From: an uncultured Microbacterium sp.
Lineage (GTDB): Bacteria; Actinomycetota; Actinomycetes; Actinomycetales; Microbacteriaceae
Direction: 5' to 3'
NCBI RefSeq assembly: GCF_900078385.1
Contig: NZ_FLQR01000009.1
Coordinates: forward strand, 161,320-225,319
DNA length: 64,000 bases
Shown: positions 8,800-16,665 of the stretch, one piece after another
Layout: the number at the start of each line of letters is the position of its first letter
Numbering within the stretch: position 1 is the first letter of the stretch
Made by a program: the position numbers and the translations under genes
The notes under the pieces: generated by a model
Databases searched by the model: none
The model's input: only the letters and a program-made list of their open reading frames with translations
What the model was told of the DNA's origin: nothing

Positions 8800-11700
8800 C
8801 TACTCGGCGGGGCGGATGACGAGCAAAAGGTCCCCCGCCTCGACCTGTGCCGTCGCGGCGATCGCGAGCCTGTCGATGACGCCGTCGACCGGCGAGGTGA
8901 TGGCCGCTTCCATCTTCATGGCCTCGATGGAGGCGACCGGCTGACCGGCCGTGACGGTGTCGCCGACCTCGGCCTTCAGCGTCACGACACCCGAGAAGGG
9001 CGCCGCGACCTGCCCGGGACGGGACGTGTCGGCCCGCTCGGCCTGCCGCGCCTCGACCGTGATGCCGCGGTCGCGCACGAAGACGGGTCGCAGCTGGCCG
9101 TTGAGGGTCGTCATGACCGTCCGCATGCCCTTGTCGTCCGCCTCGCCGATGGCCTCGAGACCGACGTAGAGCTGCACGCCGCGCTCGATCTCGACGACGT
9201 GCTCGGCGCCCGGGACGAGACCGTAGAGGTAGTCGGCGGTGTCCAGGACGCTGAGGTCGCCGTAGGTGTCGCGCACCTCGCGGAATGTGCGGGTCGGCGC
9301 CGGGAAGAGCAGCGTGTTCAGCGTGTGACGGCGGGTCGCGGAGTCGCCCGCGAGCGCCGCGGTGTCTTCGGCGGAGATCTCGGTGACCCCCACGCGGACC
9401 TCGCGGCCCTGCAGCACCTTCGTGCGGAACGGCTCCGGCCATCCGCCCGGCAGGTCGCCGAGCTCGCCGGCCATGAAGCCGACGACGGAGTCCGGCACGT
9501 CGTACTTCTCCGGGTTCGCCTCGAAGTCGGCGGGGTCGGCCTTGACGGCGGCCAGGTGCAGCGCGAGGTCGCCCACGACCTTCGACGACGGGGTCACCTT
9601 CGGCACGCGACCGAGGATCGCATTCGCCGCGGCGTACATGTCCTCGATGAGCTCGAAGTCGTCGGCGAGCCCCAGGGCGATCGCCTGCTGGCGGAGGTTC
9701 GAGAGCTGCCCGCCCGGGATCTCGTGGTGGTAGACGCGGCCCGTGGGGCCCGGCAGCCCCGACTCGAACGGCCGGTACATGTGCCGGACGGCCTCCCAGT
9801 AGGGCTCGAGGTCGGCGACCGCGGACAGGTCCAGGCCGGTCTCCCGCTCGGTGTGCGCGAGCGCGGCCACGAGGGCCGACAGGGAGGGCTGGCTCGTCGT
9901 CCCCGCCATGGGGGCCGCGGCGGCGTCGACGGCATCCGCACCCGCCGCGCTCGCGGCCAGCAGCGTCGCGAGCTGCCCGCCGGCGGTGTCGTGCGTGTGC
10001 ACGTGCACCGGCAGGTCGAAGCGCTCGCGGAGCGCCGCGACGAGGCGCGCGGCCGCGGCAGGGCGGAGGAGCCCCGCCATGTCCTTGATCGCGAGGATGT
10101 GCGCGCCGGCATCCACGATCTGCTCCGCCAGGCGCAGGTAGTAGTCCAGCGTGTAGAGGTCCTCGCGCGGCGAGAGCAGGTCGCCGGTGTAGCAGACGGC
10201 GACTTCCGCGACGGCGGTGCCGGTCTGCAGCACCGATTCGATCGCGGGGCGCATCTGCGAGACGTCGTTGAGGGCGTCGAAGATGCGGAAGATGTCGACG
10301 CCGCTCGCGGCGGCCTCGCTGACGAAGGCGTCGGTGACGGCTGTGGGGTACGGCGTGTAGCCGACCGTGTTGCGGCCGCGCAGCAGCATCTGGATCGCGA
10401 CGTTCGGGAGGGCGGTGCGGAGCGCATCGAGGCGCTCCCACGGGTCCTCGCCGAGGAAGCGCAGCGCGACGTCGTACGTCGCCCCGCCCCACGCCTCGAC
10501 CGACAGCAGCTGCGGCGTCAGGCGCGCGACGTAGGGCGCGACCGTGACGAGGTCCTTCGTGCGGACGCGCGTCGCCAGCAGCGACTGGTGCGCGTCGCGG
10601 AAGGTCGTCTCGGTGACCGCGAGGGCCGTCTGCGCGCGCAGAGCCTTCGCGAAGCCGGCCGGACCGAGTTCGAGGAGCCGCTGGCGGGAGCCTGCGACCG
10701 GCTCCGCGGTGAGGTCGATGGCGGGGAGCTTGACGGCGGGGTCGACGGACAGCGGGTTCTCGCCGTTCGGCCGGTTGACGGTCGTGTCGGCGAGCCACGC
10801 GATGATCTTCGAGCCGCGGTCCTTGGACTCCTTGCCCCTGACCAGCTCGGGCCGCTCGTCGATGAACGACGTGCTGAGATCGCCGGCGACGAACGCGGGA
10901 TCGTCGAGCACGCGCTGCAGGAAGGGGATGTTGGTCGAGACGCCGCGGATGCGGAACTCCGCGAGCGCGCGGCGCGAGCGCTGCACGGCGGAGGCGAAGT
11001 CGCGGCCGCGGCAGGTGAGCTTGGCGAGCATCGAGTCGAAGTGCGGGCTCACCTGGGAGCCCGCGGCGGTCGTGCCGCCGTCGAGGCGGATGCCGGCACC
11101 GCCGGGCGAGCGGTAGGTCGTGATCTTGCCGGTGTCGGGGCGGAAGCCCTGCGTCGGGTCCTCGGTCGTGATGCGGCACTGGAGCGCCGCGCCGCGGAGG
11201 TGGATGTCCCCCTGGCGCAGGCCCAGCTCGTCGAGGGTCTGGCCGGCCGCGATGCGCATCTGCGACTGGACGAGGTCGACGTCGGTGACCTCCTCGGTCA
11301 CGGTGTGCTCGACCTGGATGCGCGGGTTCATCTCGATGAAGACGACCTCGCCGGTGCGGGGGCCGGCGGTCTCGAGGAGGAACTCGACCGTGCCGGCGTT
11401 CTCGTAGCCGATCGACTGCGCGAACGCGACGGCATAGGCGTGCAGTGCCGTGCGGACTCCGTCGTCGAGGTTCGGGGCCGGCGCGATCTCGACGACCTTC
11501 TGGTGGCGCCGCTGCACGGAGCAGTCCCGCTCGAACAGGTGCACGGTGTGCCCGGTCTTGTCGGCGAGGATCTGGACTTCGACGTGGCGCGGTCGCTGGA
11601 CGGCCTGCTCGAGGAACACGCGGGCGTCGCCGAACGCGCTGTCCGCCTCGCGCATGGCCTCGGCGAGGGCCGGTGCCAGCTGGTCCTTCTTCTCGACGCG

Positions 11701-12207
11701 GCGCATGCCGCGTCCGCCGCCGCCCGCGACGGCCTTCACGAAGATGGGGAAGCCGATGCCGTCGGCCTCGCCCAGCAAAAGGTCGACGTCGTCCGAGGCG
11801 GCCGTGGAGCGGAGGACCGGGACGCCCGCGGCGACGGCGTGCTCTTTCGCGGTGACCTTGTTCCCGGCCATCTCCAGCGCGCGCGCCGGCGGCCCGATGA
11901 ACGCGATGCCGTTCGCGGCGGCCTGCGCGGCGAGCTCGGGGTTCTCGGAGAGGAAGCCGTACCCGGGGTAGATGGCATCCGCCCCGCTCTCCTTCGCGAC
12001 GCGGATGATCTCCGCGACATCCAGGTAGGCGCGGACCGGGTGACCCTTCTCGCCGATCTCGTATGCCTCGTCGGCTTTCAGCCGGTGCAGCGAGAACCGG
12101 TCTTCGTACGGGAACACTGCGACCGTGCGCGCTCCCAATTCGAAGGCGGCGCGGAAGGCGCGAATCGCGATCTCTCCGCGGTTTGCGACCAGGATCTTGC
12201 GGAACAT
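8800..12207 (-). CDS. pyc: pyruvate carboxylase
   Basis: Biotin enzyme that carboxylates pyruvate to oxaloacetate (anaplerosis). The 1135 residues match the single-chain family. An N-terminal biotin carboxylase starts at MFRKILVANRGEIA, with the GGGGRGM nucleotide loop. The central carboxyltransferase TIM barrel has TFRDAHQSL and HTHDTAGG. The C-terminal biotinyl domain carries EAMKMEA, whose second Lys is biotinylated, about 35 residues from the end. ATG at 12207 is preceded by GAGGTGAGC; an upstream in-frame extension lacks family similarity. Divergent from a ParA-type gene across 92 bp holding a perfect palindrome. Confidence 0.97.
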   Translation of the reverse strand: MFRKILVANRGEIAIRAFRAAFELGARTVAVFPYEDRFSLHRLKADEAYEIGEKGHPVRAYLDVAEIIRVAKESGADAIYPGYGFLSENPELAAQAAANGIAFIGPPARALEMAGNKVTAKEHAVAAGVPVLRSTAASDDVDLLLGEADGIGFPIFVKAVAGGGGRGMRRVEKKDQLAPALAEAMREADSAFGDARVFLEQAVQRPRHVEVQILADKTGHTVHLFERDCSVQRRHQKVVEIAPAPNLDDGVRTALHAYAVAFAQSIGYENAGTVEFLLETAGPRTGEVVFIEMNPRIQVEHTVTEEVTDVDLVQSQMRIAAGQTLDELGLRQGDIHLRGAALQCRITTEDPTQGFRPDTGKITTYRSPGGAGIRLDGGTTAAGSQVSPHFDSMLAKLTCRGRDFASAVQRSRRALAEFRIRGVSTNIPFLQRVLDDPAFVAGDLSTSFIDERPELVRGKESKDRGSKIIAWLADTTVNRPNGENPLSVDPAVKLPAIDLTAEPVAGSRQRLLELGPAGFAKALRAQTALAVTETTFRDAHQSLLATRVRTKDLVTVAPYVARLTPQLLSVEAWGGATYDVALRFLGEDPWERLDALRTALPNVAIQMLLRGRNTVGYTPYPTAVTDAFVSEAAASGVDIFRIFDALNDVSQMRPAIESVLQTGTAVAEVAVCYTGDLLSPREDLYTLDYYLRLAEQIVDAGAHILAIKDMAGLLRPAAAARLVAALRERFDLPVHVHTHDTAGGQLATLLAASAAGADAVDAAAAPMAGTTSQPSLSALVAALAHTERETGLDLSAVADLEPYWEAVRHMYRPFESGLPGPTGRVYHHEIPGGQLSNLRQQAIALGLADDFELIEDMYAAANAILGRVPKVTPSSKVVGDLALHLAAVKADPADFEANPEKYDVPDSVVGFMAGELGDLPGGWPEPFRTKVLQGREVRVGVTEISAEDTAALAGDSATRRHTLNTLLFPAPTRTFREVRDTYGDLSVLDTADYLYGLVPGAEHVVEIERGVQLYVGLEAIGEADDKGMRTVMTTLNGQLRPVFVRDRGITVEARQAERADTSRPGQVAAPFSGVVTLKAEVGDTVTAGQPVASIEAMKMEAAITSPVDGVIDRLAIAATAQVEAGDLLLVIRPAE

Positions 12208-12255
12208 GCTCACCTCTATGGTCCAAGGGCGCCACTGGGCGGCCGCCACGAGCGG

Positions 12256-12275
12256 GGCTGAGTACCCTCTCAGCC
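12256..12275. promoter_or_regulatory. perfect palindrome between pyc and parA-like gene
   Basis: Inverted repeat GGCTGAG - TACCCT - CTCAGCC (7-bp arms, 6-bp spacer) in the 92-bp divergent gap. It sits 25 bp before the GTG of the ATPase gene and about 50 bp before pyc, so it could control either or both. No regulator gene is adjacent, so the binding protein is unknown. Confidence 0.5.
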
Positions 12276-12299
12276 TAGGGGACGGTAACGTAGAGCCTC

Positions 12300-13106
12300 G
12301 TGCACGTACTCTCGGTCAGCTCTCTCAAGGGCGGCGTCGGCAAGACGACGGTGACGTTGGGCCTCGCCTCTGCCGCATTCGCCCGAGGCGTGCGGACCCT
12401 CGTGGTCGATCTCGACCCCCAGTCGGATGTCTCGACGGGCATGGACATCCAGGTCGCCGGACGCCTCAACGTCGCCGACGTCCTCGCCAACCCGAAGGAG
12501 AAGGTCGTCCGTCAGGCGATCACCTCGAGCGGTTGGGCGAAGGTGCACCCGGGCACGATCGACGTCATGATCGGCAGCCCTTCCGCCATCAACTTCGACG
12601 GACCGCATCCGAGCGTCCGCGACGTGTGGAAGCTCGAGGAGGCCCTCGCGACGATCGAGCCCGACTACGACCTCGTGCTGATCGACTGCGCCCCGTCGCT
12701 GAATGCGCTGACCCGCACGGCCTGGGCGGCGTCGGACCGCGTCATCGTCGTGACCGAGCCGGGCCTGTTCTCGGTGGCCGCCGCCGACCGCGCGCTCCGC
12801 GCGATCGAGGAGATCCGCCGCGGCCTCTCGCCGCGTCTGCAGCCCCTCGGCATCGTCGTGAACCGGGTGCGTCCGCAGTCGATCGAGCACCAGTTCCGCA
12901 TCAAGGAGCTCCGCGACATGTTCGGCCCGCTCGTGCTGTCGCCGCAGCTGCCGGAGCGCACGTCGCTGCAGCAGGCGCAGGGCGCCGCGAAGCCGCTGCA
13001 CATCTGGCCCGGCGACTCCGCTCAGGAGCTCGCGGCCGACTTCGACTCGCTGCTGGACCGGGTGGTGCGGACCGGTCGGATCCCCGCCGTCGGCGCCGCC
13101 GGCTGA
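12300..13106 (+). CDS. ParA/MinD family ATPase
   Basis: 268-residue P-loop ATPase beginning at a GTG. The protein opens straight into the first strand and Walker A KGGVGKTT (residues 10-17), followed by switch DLDPQSD (near 39-45) and Walker B LVLIDCAP (near 124-131). It is short like chromosomal ParA/Soj proteins without an N-terminal HTH. No ParB gene follows, so it is probably an orphan ParA-like protein. There is no Shine-Dalgarno ahead of the GTG, which suggests a leaderless transcript. Convergent with the downstream MerR gene. Confidence 0.9.
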   Translation: MHVLSVSSLKGGVGKTTVTLGLASAAFARGVRTLVVDLDPQSDVSTGMDIQVAGRLNVADVLANPKEKVVRQAITSSGWAKVHPGTIDVMIGSPSAINFDGPHPSVRDVWKLEEALATIEPDYDLVLIDCAPSLNALTRTAWAASDRVIVVTEPGLFSVAAADRALRAIEEIRRGLSPRLQPLGIVVNRVRPQSIEHQFRIKELRDMFGPLVLSPQLPERTSLQQAQGAAKPLHIWPGDSAQELAADFDSLLDRVVRTGRIPAVGAAG

Positions 13107-13169
13107 CGGCACGCGGGAGCAGGTCGCTCGCGCTGCGCGTAGGACGCCGGGTGGAGCTGCGTCGGCGCG

Positions 13170-13715
13170 CTAGGCGGTCTTGACGGAGCGGCGGGCGGCG
13201 AGCTCGTCGACGGGGTCCGGCGCCTGCGGGTCGAAGTCCAGCAGGGTCGACTCGACCTCGTGCAGGACCTTGCCGACGGCGATGCCGAAGACGCCCTGCC
13301 CGCGGCTCACGAGGTCGATGACCTCGTCGTTCGAGGTGCACAGGTACACCGACGCGCCGTCGCTCATGAGCGTCGTGCCGGCGAGGTCGCGGATGCCGGC
13401 GGCGCGCAGCTGCTCGACGGCCGTGCGGATCTGCTGCAGCGAGATACCGGTGTCCAGGAGCCGCTTGACGAGCTTGAGCACGAGGATGTCGCGGAAGCCG
13501 TACAGCCGCTGCGACCCGGAGCCGCTCGCACCGCGCACGGTGGGCTCGACGAGCTCGGTGCGGGCCCAGTAGTCCAGCTGCCGGTACGTGATGCCGGCGG
13601 CGCGGGCGGCGACCGCACCGCGGTAGCCCACTTCGTCGTCCATGGCCGGCAGGCCGTCGGTGAACAGGAGGTCGGTGGCGAACGGCTGTCCGCCCGGCGC
13701 ATCGTGCGCGTTCAT
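13170..13715 (-). CDS. MerR-family transcriptional regulator (Rv1830-like)
   Basis: 181 residues with a MerR winged helix in the N-terminal third: the ITYRQLDYWARTELVEPT helix-turn-helix near 43-60, then the wing and YGFRDILVLKLVKRLLDTGISL. The C-terminal half is a small effector or dimer region ending near DPVDELAARR. The ATG at 13715 has AGGAGG 6 bp upstream; the frame opens 22 codons earlier without a ribosome site. In mycobacteria this protein lies beside an FtsR-type MerR gene and the GarA FHA gene, as here, but the DUF151 nuclease gene usual between the two MerR genes is absent. Confidence 0.9.
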   Translation of the reverse strand: MNAHDAPGGQPFATDLLFTDGLPAMDDEVGYRGAVAARAAGITYRQLDYWARTELVEPTVRGASGSGSQRLYGFRDILVLKLVKRLLDTGISLQQIRTAVEQLRAAGIRDLAGTTLMSDGASVYLCTSNDEVIDLVSRGQGVFGIAVGKVLHEVESTLLDFDPQAPDPVDELAARRSVKTA

Positions 13716-13812
13716 GTGAGCCTCCTGCTTGTGATGGCGTTCTCTAACGCTAGATGAGGGATGACGGTGCGGCAACGACATCCGCTCTCAGCGTTCGGCG
13801 TGTCGCGCGTGG

Positions 13813-14499
13813 TCAGGGCAGCAGCCGTTCGAGGGCCGCGTGCACGAAGCTCGCGCGCACCTCGTCGAGCCGGCGCAGCAGCTCGGGTGCCAACTCCCCC
13901 GCCCGCCCGCGGGAGGCCGCGTCCGTGCGACGCAGCAGCGGAGCGAGAGCGCTCTCGACGAGCGACACCTCGCGCTCGGCGGCCTGACGGAGCCCGCGCA
14001 CGTGGCGGGGCTGGATGCCGTGGGCGTCGAGGGCGACGAGGGTGCGCAGCAGCGCGAGCGCGCGCTCGTCGAAGGTCTCGGCGGCGGTCAGGAGGCCCGC
14101 GCTGATCGCGTCGTTGAGGAGCCCGGCCTTCGCGCCCGCCGCGGTCAGCAGCTCGTCGCGGTGGTAGCGGCGGGCGGTCTGCACAATGGATGCCGGCACG
14201 CCGGGAGCCGCGGCCGAGTCGGCGCCGTGCTCGTCGAGGTACTCGCGGATGCGCGCGAGCGGCAGGTAGTGGTCGCGCTGCAGCGTCAGCGCGACGCGAA
14301 GTCGGTTGACGTCGGAGGGCGAGAACTTGCGGTAGCCGGACTCGGTGCGCATCGGCGTGACGATCCCCTGGACCTCGAGGAAGCGCAGCTTGCTGCTGGA
14401 GAGGTTCGGGAACTCGGGCGTCAGGCGCGCGAGCACCTGGCCGATGCTGAGGTGCCCCGCGGACGATGATCGTCCGCGCGGTGCTGCGGCCGGGGTCAC
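13813..14499 (-). CDS. ftsR: MerR-family regulator FtsR (Rv1828-like)
   Basis: 228-residue MerR-type regulator. The DNA-binding part begins SIGQVLARLTPEFPNLSSSK and RFLEVQGIVTP with the wing GYRKFSPSDVNRLRVAL (to about residue 85). A long helical C-terminal domain follows. The Corynebacterium orthologue activates ftsZ; that role is inferred for this gene. It begins at GTG 14499 and overlaps the FHA stop by four bases (GTGA), so the two are translationally coupled. Confidence 0.9.
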   Translation of the reverse strand: MTPAAAPRGRSSSAGHLSIGQVLARLTPEFPNLSSSKLRFLEVQGIVTPMRTESGYRKFSPSDVNRLRVALTLQRDHYLPLARIREYLDEHGADSAAAPGVPASIVQTARRYHRDELLTAAGAKAGLLNDAISAGLLTAAETFDERALALLRTLVALDAHGIQPRHVRGLRQAAEREVSLVESALAPLLRRTDAASRGRAGELAPELLRRLDEVRASFVHAALERLLP

Positions 14500-15011
14500 T
14501 CTCCGGTCACCGCGCCGCGGTCGAGAGGCGACACGAAGAAGTTCAGCCGGAATTTGCCGATCCGCAGCTCGGAGCCGTCGGACAGTGCCGCGCGATCGAC
14601 GCGCTCCCCGTTGACGTACGTGCCGTTGAGGGAGCGCTGATCGACGAGTTCGAAGGTGTTGCCGGTGCGGGTGATCTCGGCGTGCCGACGGGAGACGGTG
14701 ACATCGTCGAAGAAGATGTCCGCCTCGGGGTGGCGACCGACCGTGGTCACGTCCGTGTCGAGCAGGTAGCGGGCCCCCGCCGTCGGGCCCGAGCGGACCA
14801 GCAGCAGGGCGGAACGGGACGGCAGCGCACCGATGGCTTCGACCTCGACAGGGCTCAAGTCGCTCCCGAACGGGATGAACGACAGGTCCGCATCGTGACC
14901 GAAGGTCTGGGTCGTGTCCGACAGACCGGAACGTGCCCGGCCGTCGGCGCCGCGCCGGATGTCGTCGTCGGGTCGAGCGTTGTCCTCCACGGTGTCCTCC
15001 TCTTTTGACAC
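14496..15011 (-). CDS. odhI: FHA-domain regulator, GarA/OdhI type
   Basis: 171-residue phosphothreonine-binding protein. The FHA domain occupies about residues 85-160, with VGRHPEADI, SRRHAEI and NGTYVNGERV, which hold the conserved Gly-Arg, Ser-Arg-Arg-His and Asn-Gly residues. In corynebacteria and mycobacteria the unphosphorylated protein binds and inhibits 2-oxoglutarate dehydrogenase and is released by Ser/Thr kinase phosphorylation of an N-terminal ETTS motif. Here the matching segment reads DTTQTF near residues 32-37, so a TT phosphosite is kept but the flanking residues differ. The acidic N-terminal extension is longer than in GarA. Coupled to ftsR. Confidence 0.92.
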   Translation of the reverse strand: MSKEEDTVEDNARPDDDIRRGADGRARSGLSDTTQTFGHDADLSFIPFGSDLSPVEVEAIGALPSRSALLLVRSGPTAGARYLLDTDVTTVGRHPEADIFFDDVTVSRRHAEITRTGNTFELVDQRSLNGTYVNGERVDRAALSDGSELRIGKFRLNFFVSPLDRGAVTGE

Positions 15012-15066
15012 CCTAACGGATCGGGGCCTCCGAGGAAGAGGCCGAGGCGGGGGTTCTGCGGGTCTT

Positions 15067-15119
15067 CACACACGTCGACCGACTCGGCGCGCTGATTGTT
15101 TCCGCGTGTGTCGACCGAC
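15067..15119. promoter_or_regulatory. direct/inverted repeats in FHA upstream region
   Basis: The 172-bp divergent gap contains the decamer GTCGACCGAC twice (15074-15083 and 15110-15119, 36 bp apart). The first copy is preceded by ACACACG and the second by CGTGTGT, so the flanks form an inverted pair. The arrangement lies 55-110 bp upstream of the FHA start and 65-117 bp upstream of the next gene. It looks like a two-site operator; the regulator is unknown. Confidence 0.4.
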
Positions 15120-15183
15120 GTGACCTGCGACGGACCCGGAACGTAGCCTCTCCCTACCGAAACCGCCTCAGAAGGAGCATCCC

Positions 15184-15531
15184 GTGTCCCCGCAGCAGAG
15201 CCACTTCACGACCACCCCGGTGCGTCAGGTCGCGGCATGCATGTGCGCTCGCGGCGGTGCCTGCTCCACGTTCGCTCCGGGACACGCGGTGCACCTCATC
15301 CAGTCGCGTCTCGTCTCGGCCACACCGGCCGAGTGGGTCGACGCCCTCGTGGGCGAGCGCCACGACGACGGCACGATCATCGTGCACACGCTGGACGGCG
15401 AGCGGATCGAGCTGTGGAACGGTGCGGGGGCCACGGATGCCGTGCAGCCGGGCGCGCCCGTCGCGTTCCACCCGCGCTACCACGTGCTCACCATCGGCGC
15501 GCGGCAGTTCAACGCCCTCCGCCTCGGCTGA
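15184..15531 (+). CDS. small conserved-looking protein, function unknown
   Basis: 115 residues starting at GTG with AGAAGGAG well placed upstream. The N-terminal half holds a Cys cluster (ACMCARGGAC, near residues 18-27); the rest is rich in beta-forming residues (GTIIVHTLDGERIELWNG) and ends NALRLG. There is no signal peptide or membrane segment. I do not recognise the family. It lies alone between the FHA operon and the copper locus; a metal-binding role for the Cys cluster is only a guess. Confidence 0.7.
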   Translation: MSPQQSHFTTTPVRQVAACMCARGGACSTFAPGHAVHLIQSRLVSATPAEWVDALVGERHDDGTIIVHTLDGERIELWNGAGATDAVQPGAPVAFHPRYHVLTIGARQFNALRLG

Positions 15532-15578
15532 CGACGGCGGGCGCCGCGGGCGCCGAGGACTGCGATCGAGATCGACTC

Positions 15579-15992
15579 TCACGCCATCGACATCGCGCCC
15601 TTCATCGCCGTGCACGCGTCCATGCAGGCCTTGCAGGAGTCCGCGCACATCTTGCACACGGCGCTCATCTCGGCGTGCGGCATGCACATGTCCATGCACG
15701 CCTGACACATCGCGATGCAGGCGTCGAGCATCGACATCATCGAGGCCGGCGTCATCCCCTGCATCCGCATCATGGCGCGCATCATCGTGTTGCACATGTC
15801 GGCGCAGTTCATGCACGCCGGCGCGCAGTCCATCATCTGCCCGTCCATCATCTGGACCGAACACACGACGCATGCCTGCTCGCAGGCCGCACAGGCGTCC
15901 ATACACCCCTGCATGACCGCCATGTCCATCTCCGGCATGCCCTCCATCGACATCATGTCCTTCGACATGGCGTCCCTCATCACAGCATCCAT
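15579..15992 (-). CDS. cytosolic copper-storage protein (Csp/DUF326 family), Met-rich
   Basis: 137 residues, predicted four-helix bundle lined with cysteines. I count 18 Cys in CxxxC-type spacing (for example CMDACAACEQAC and CKMCADSCKAC), typical for Csp proteins that hold many Cu(I) ions in the bundle core. There is no Tat or Sec signal, so it would be a cytosolic Csp3-like store. Unusually it is also about one quarter Met, with a Met-rich N-terminal tail before the bundle. ATG 15992 is my choice; ATG 16043 in frame would add 17 residues, and neither has a strong ribosome site. Divergent from a CopC-domain gene. Confidence 0.9.
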   Translation of the reverse strand: MDAVMRDAMSKDMMSMEGMPEMDMAVMQGCMDACAACEQACVVCSVQMMDGQMMDCAPACMNCADMCNTMMRAMMRMQGMTPASMMSMLDACIAMCQACMDMCMPHAEMSAVCKMCADSCKACMDACTAMKGAMSMA

Positions 15993-16104
15993 CCCGCACC
16001 CGCTCTCGATCCGCCGCGGGCCGGCGTGCCCGCCTGCCGCCATGGTAGGCGCGCCGCCGCCGCTCCGAAAGGCACCGGCAGGGGTCATCGCTAGGCTCGA
16101 TGGG

Positions 16105-16656
16105 GTGACCTCCCCCGCTCCTCGTCCCCGCCGCCGCGCCACGGCGCTGGCCGGTCTCGTGCTCGGCCTGCTGCTGGCGATGACGGCGTCGCCGGCGTTC
16201 GCGCACGACGAGCTGATCGGCACCGACCCGGCGACCGGGGCCGCCGTGGAGACGCTGCCCGCGGCGCTGACGCTGACCTTCAGCGGTGTGCTCCTGACCG
16301 ATGCCGGCGCCACCGAGGTGTCGGTGCTCGACGCGGCGTGCACGCCGCTCACCGACGGCGCCCCCGTCGTGGAGGGCACCCGCGTGACGCAGGCGCTGCG
16401 CGGCGACGCGACCGGCACCGTGACGGTGCTCTGGCGCACGGTGTCCGGCGACAGCCACCCGATCTCCGGCGAGTTCACGTTCGTCGTGGGCGACGGTGCA
16501 GCGGATCCCGCGTGCGACGCGGCGACGCCGCCCGCCGGCGGCGACGGAGGTCTCGACGTCGCCCCGCTCCTGGTCGTCGGCGGCGTGCTGGTCGTCGCCG
16601 CCGGCATCGTCGTGGCGGTCCTGCTGGCACGGAGACGCCCCTCCCGCGAGGACTAG
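16105..16656 (+). CDS. CopC-domain copper resistance membrane protein
   Basis: 183 residues: a signal peptide (twin-Arg-rich start, hydrophobic core, cleavage after SPAFA), then the mature protein starting HDELIG. The N-terminal His is the usual CopC copper ligand. The CopC/YobA beta-sandwich runs to about residue 130 with DSHPISGEFTFVV near its end. A Gly/Pro linker and a C-terminal membrane helix (about 152-175) anchor it outside the cell, with a basic tail. No CopD/YcnJ gene follows. GTG 16105 gives the compact signal peptide. It faces the Csp gene across 112 bp and ends 9 bp before lpd. Confidence 0.9.
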   Translation: MTSPAPRPRRRATALAGLVLGLLLAMTASPAFAHDELIGTDPATGAAVETLPAALTLTFSGVLLTDAGATEVSVLDAACTPLTDGAPVVEGTRVTQALRGDATGTVTVLWRTVSGDSHPISGEFTFVVGDGAADPACDAATPPAGGDGGLDVAPLLVVGGVLVVAAGIVVAVLLARRRPSRED

Positions 16657-16665
16657 GCTGGAGGC

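Noticed and set aside
7201..12261. 1686-codon plus-strand frame opposite the deformylase, ATPase and pyruvate carboxylase genes
   Set aside because: Its length is an artefact of GC-rich codon bias on the other strand; translation is compositionally biased and crosses three real genes.
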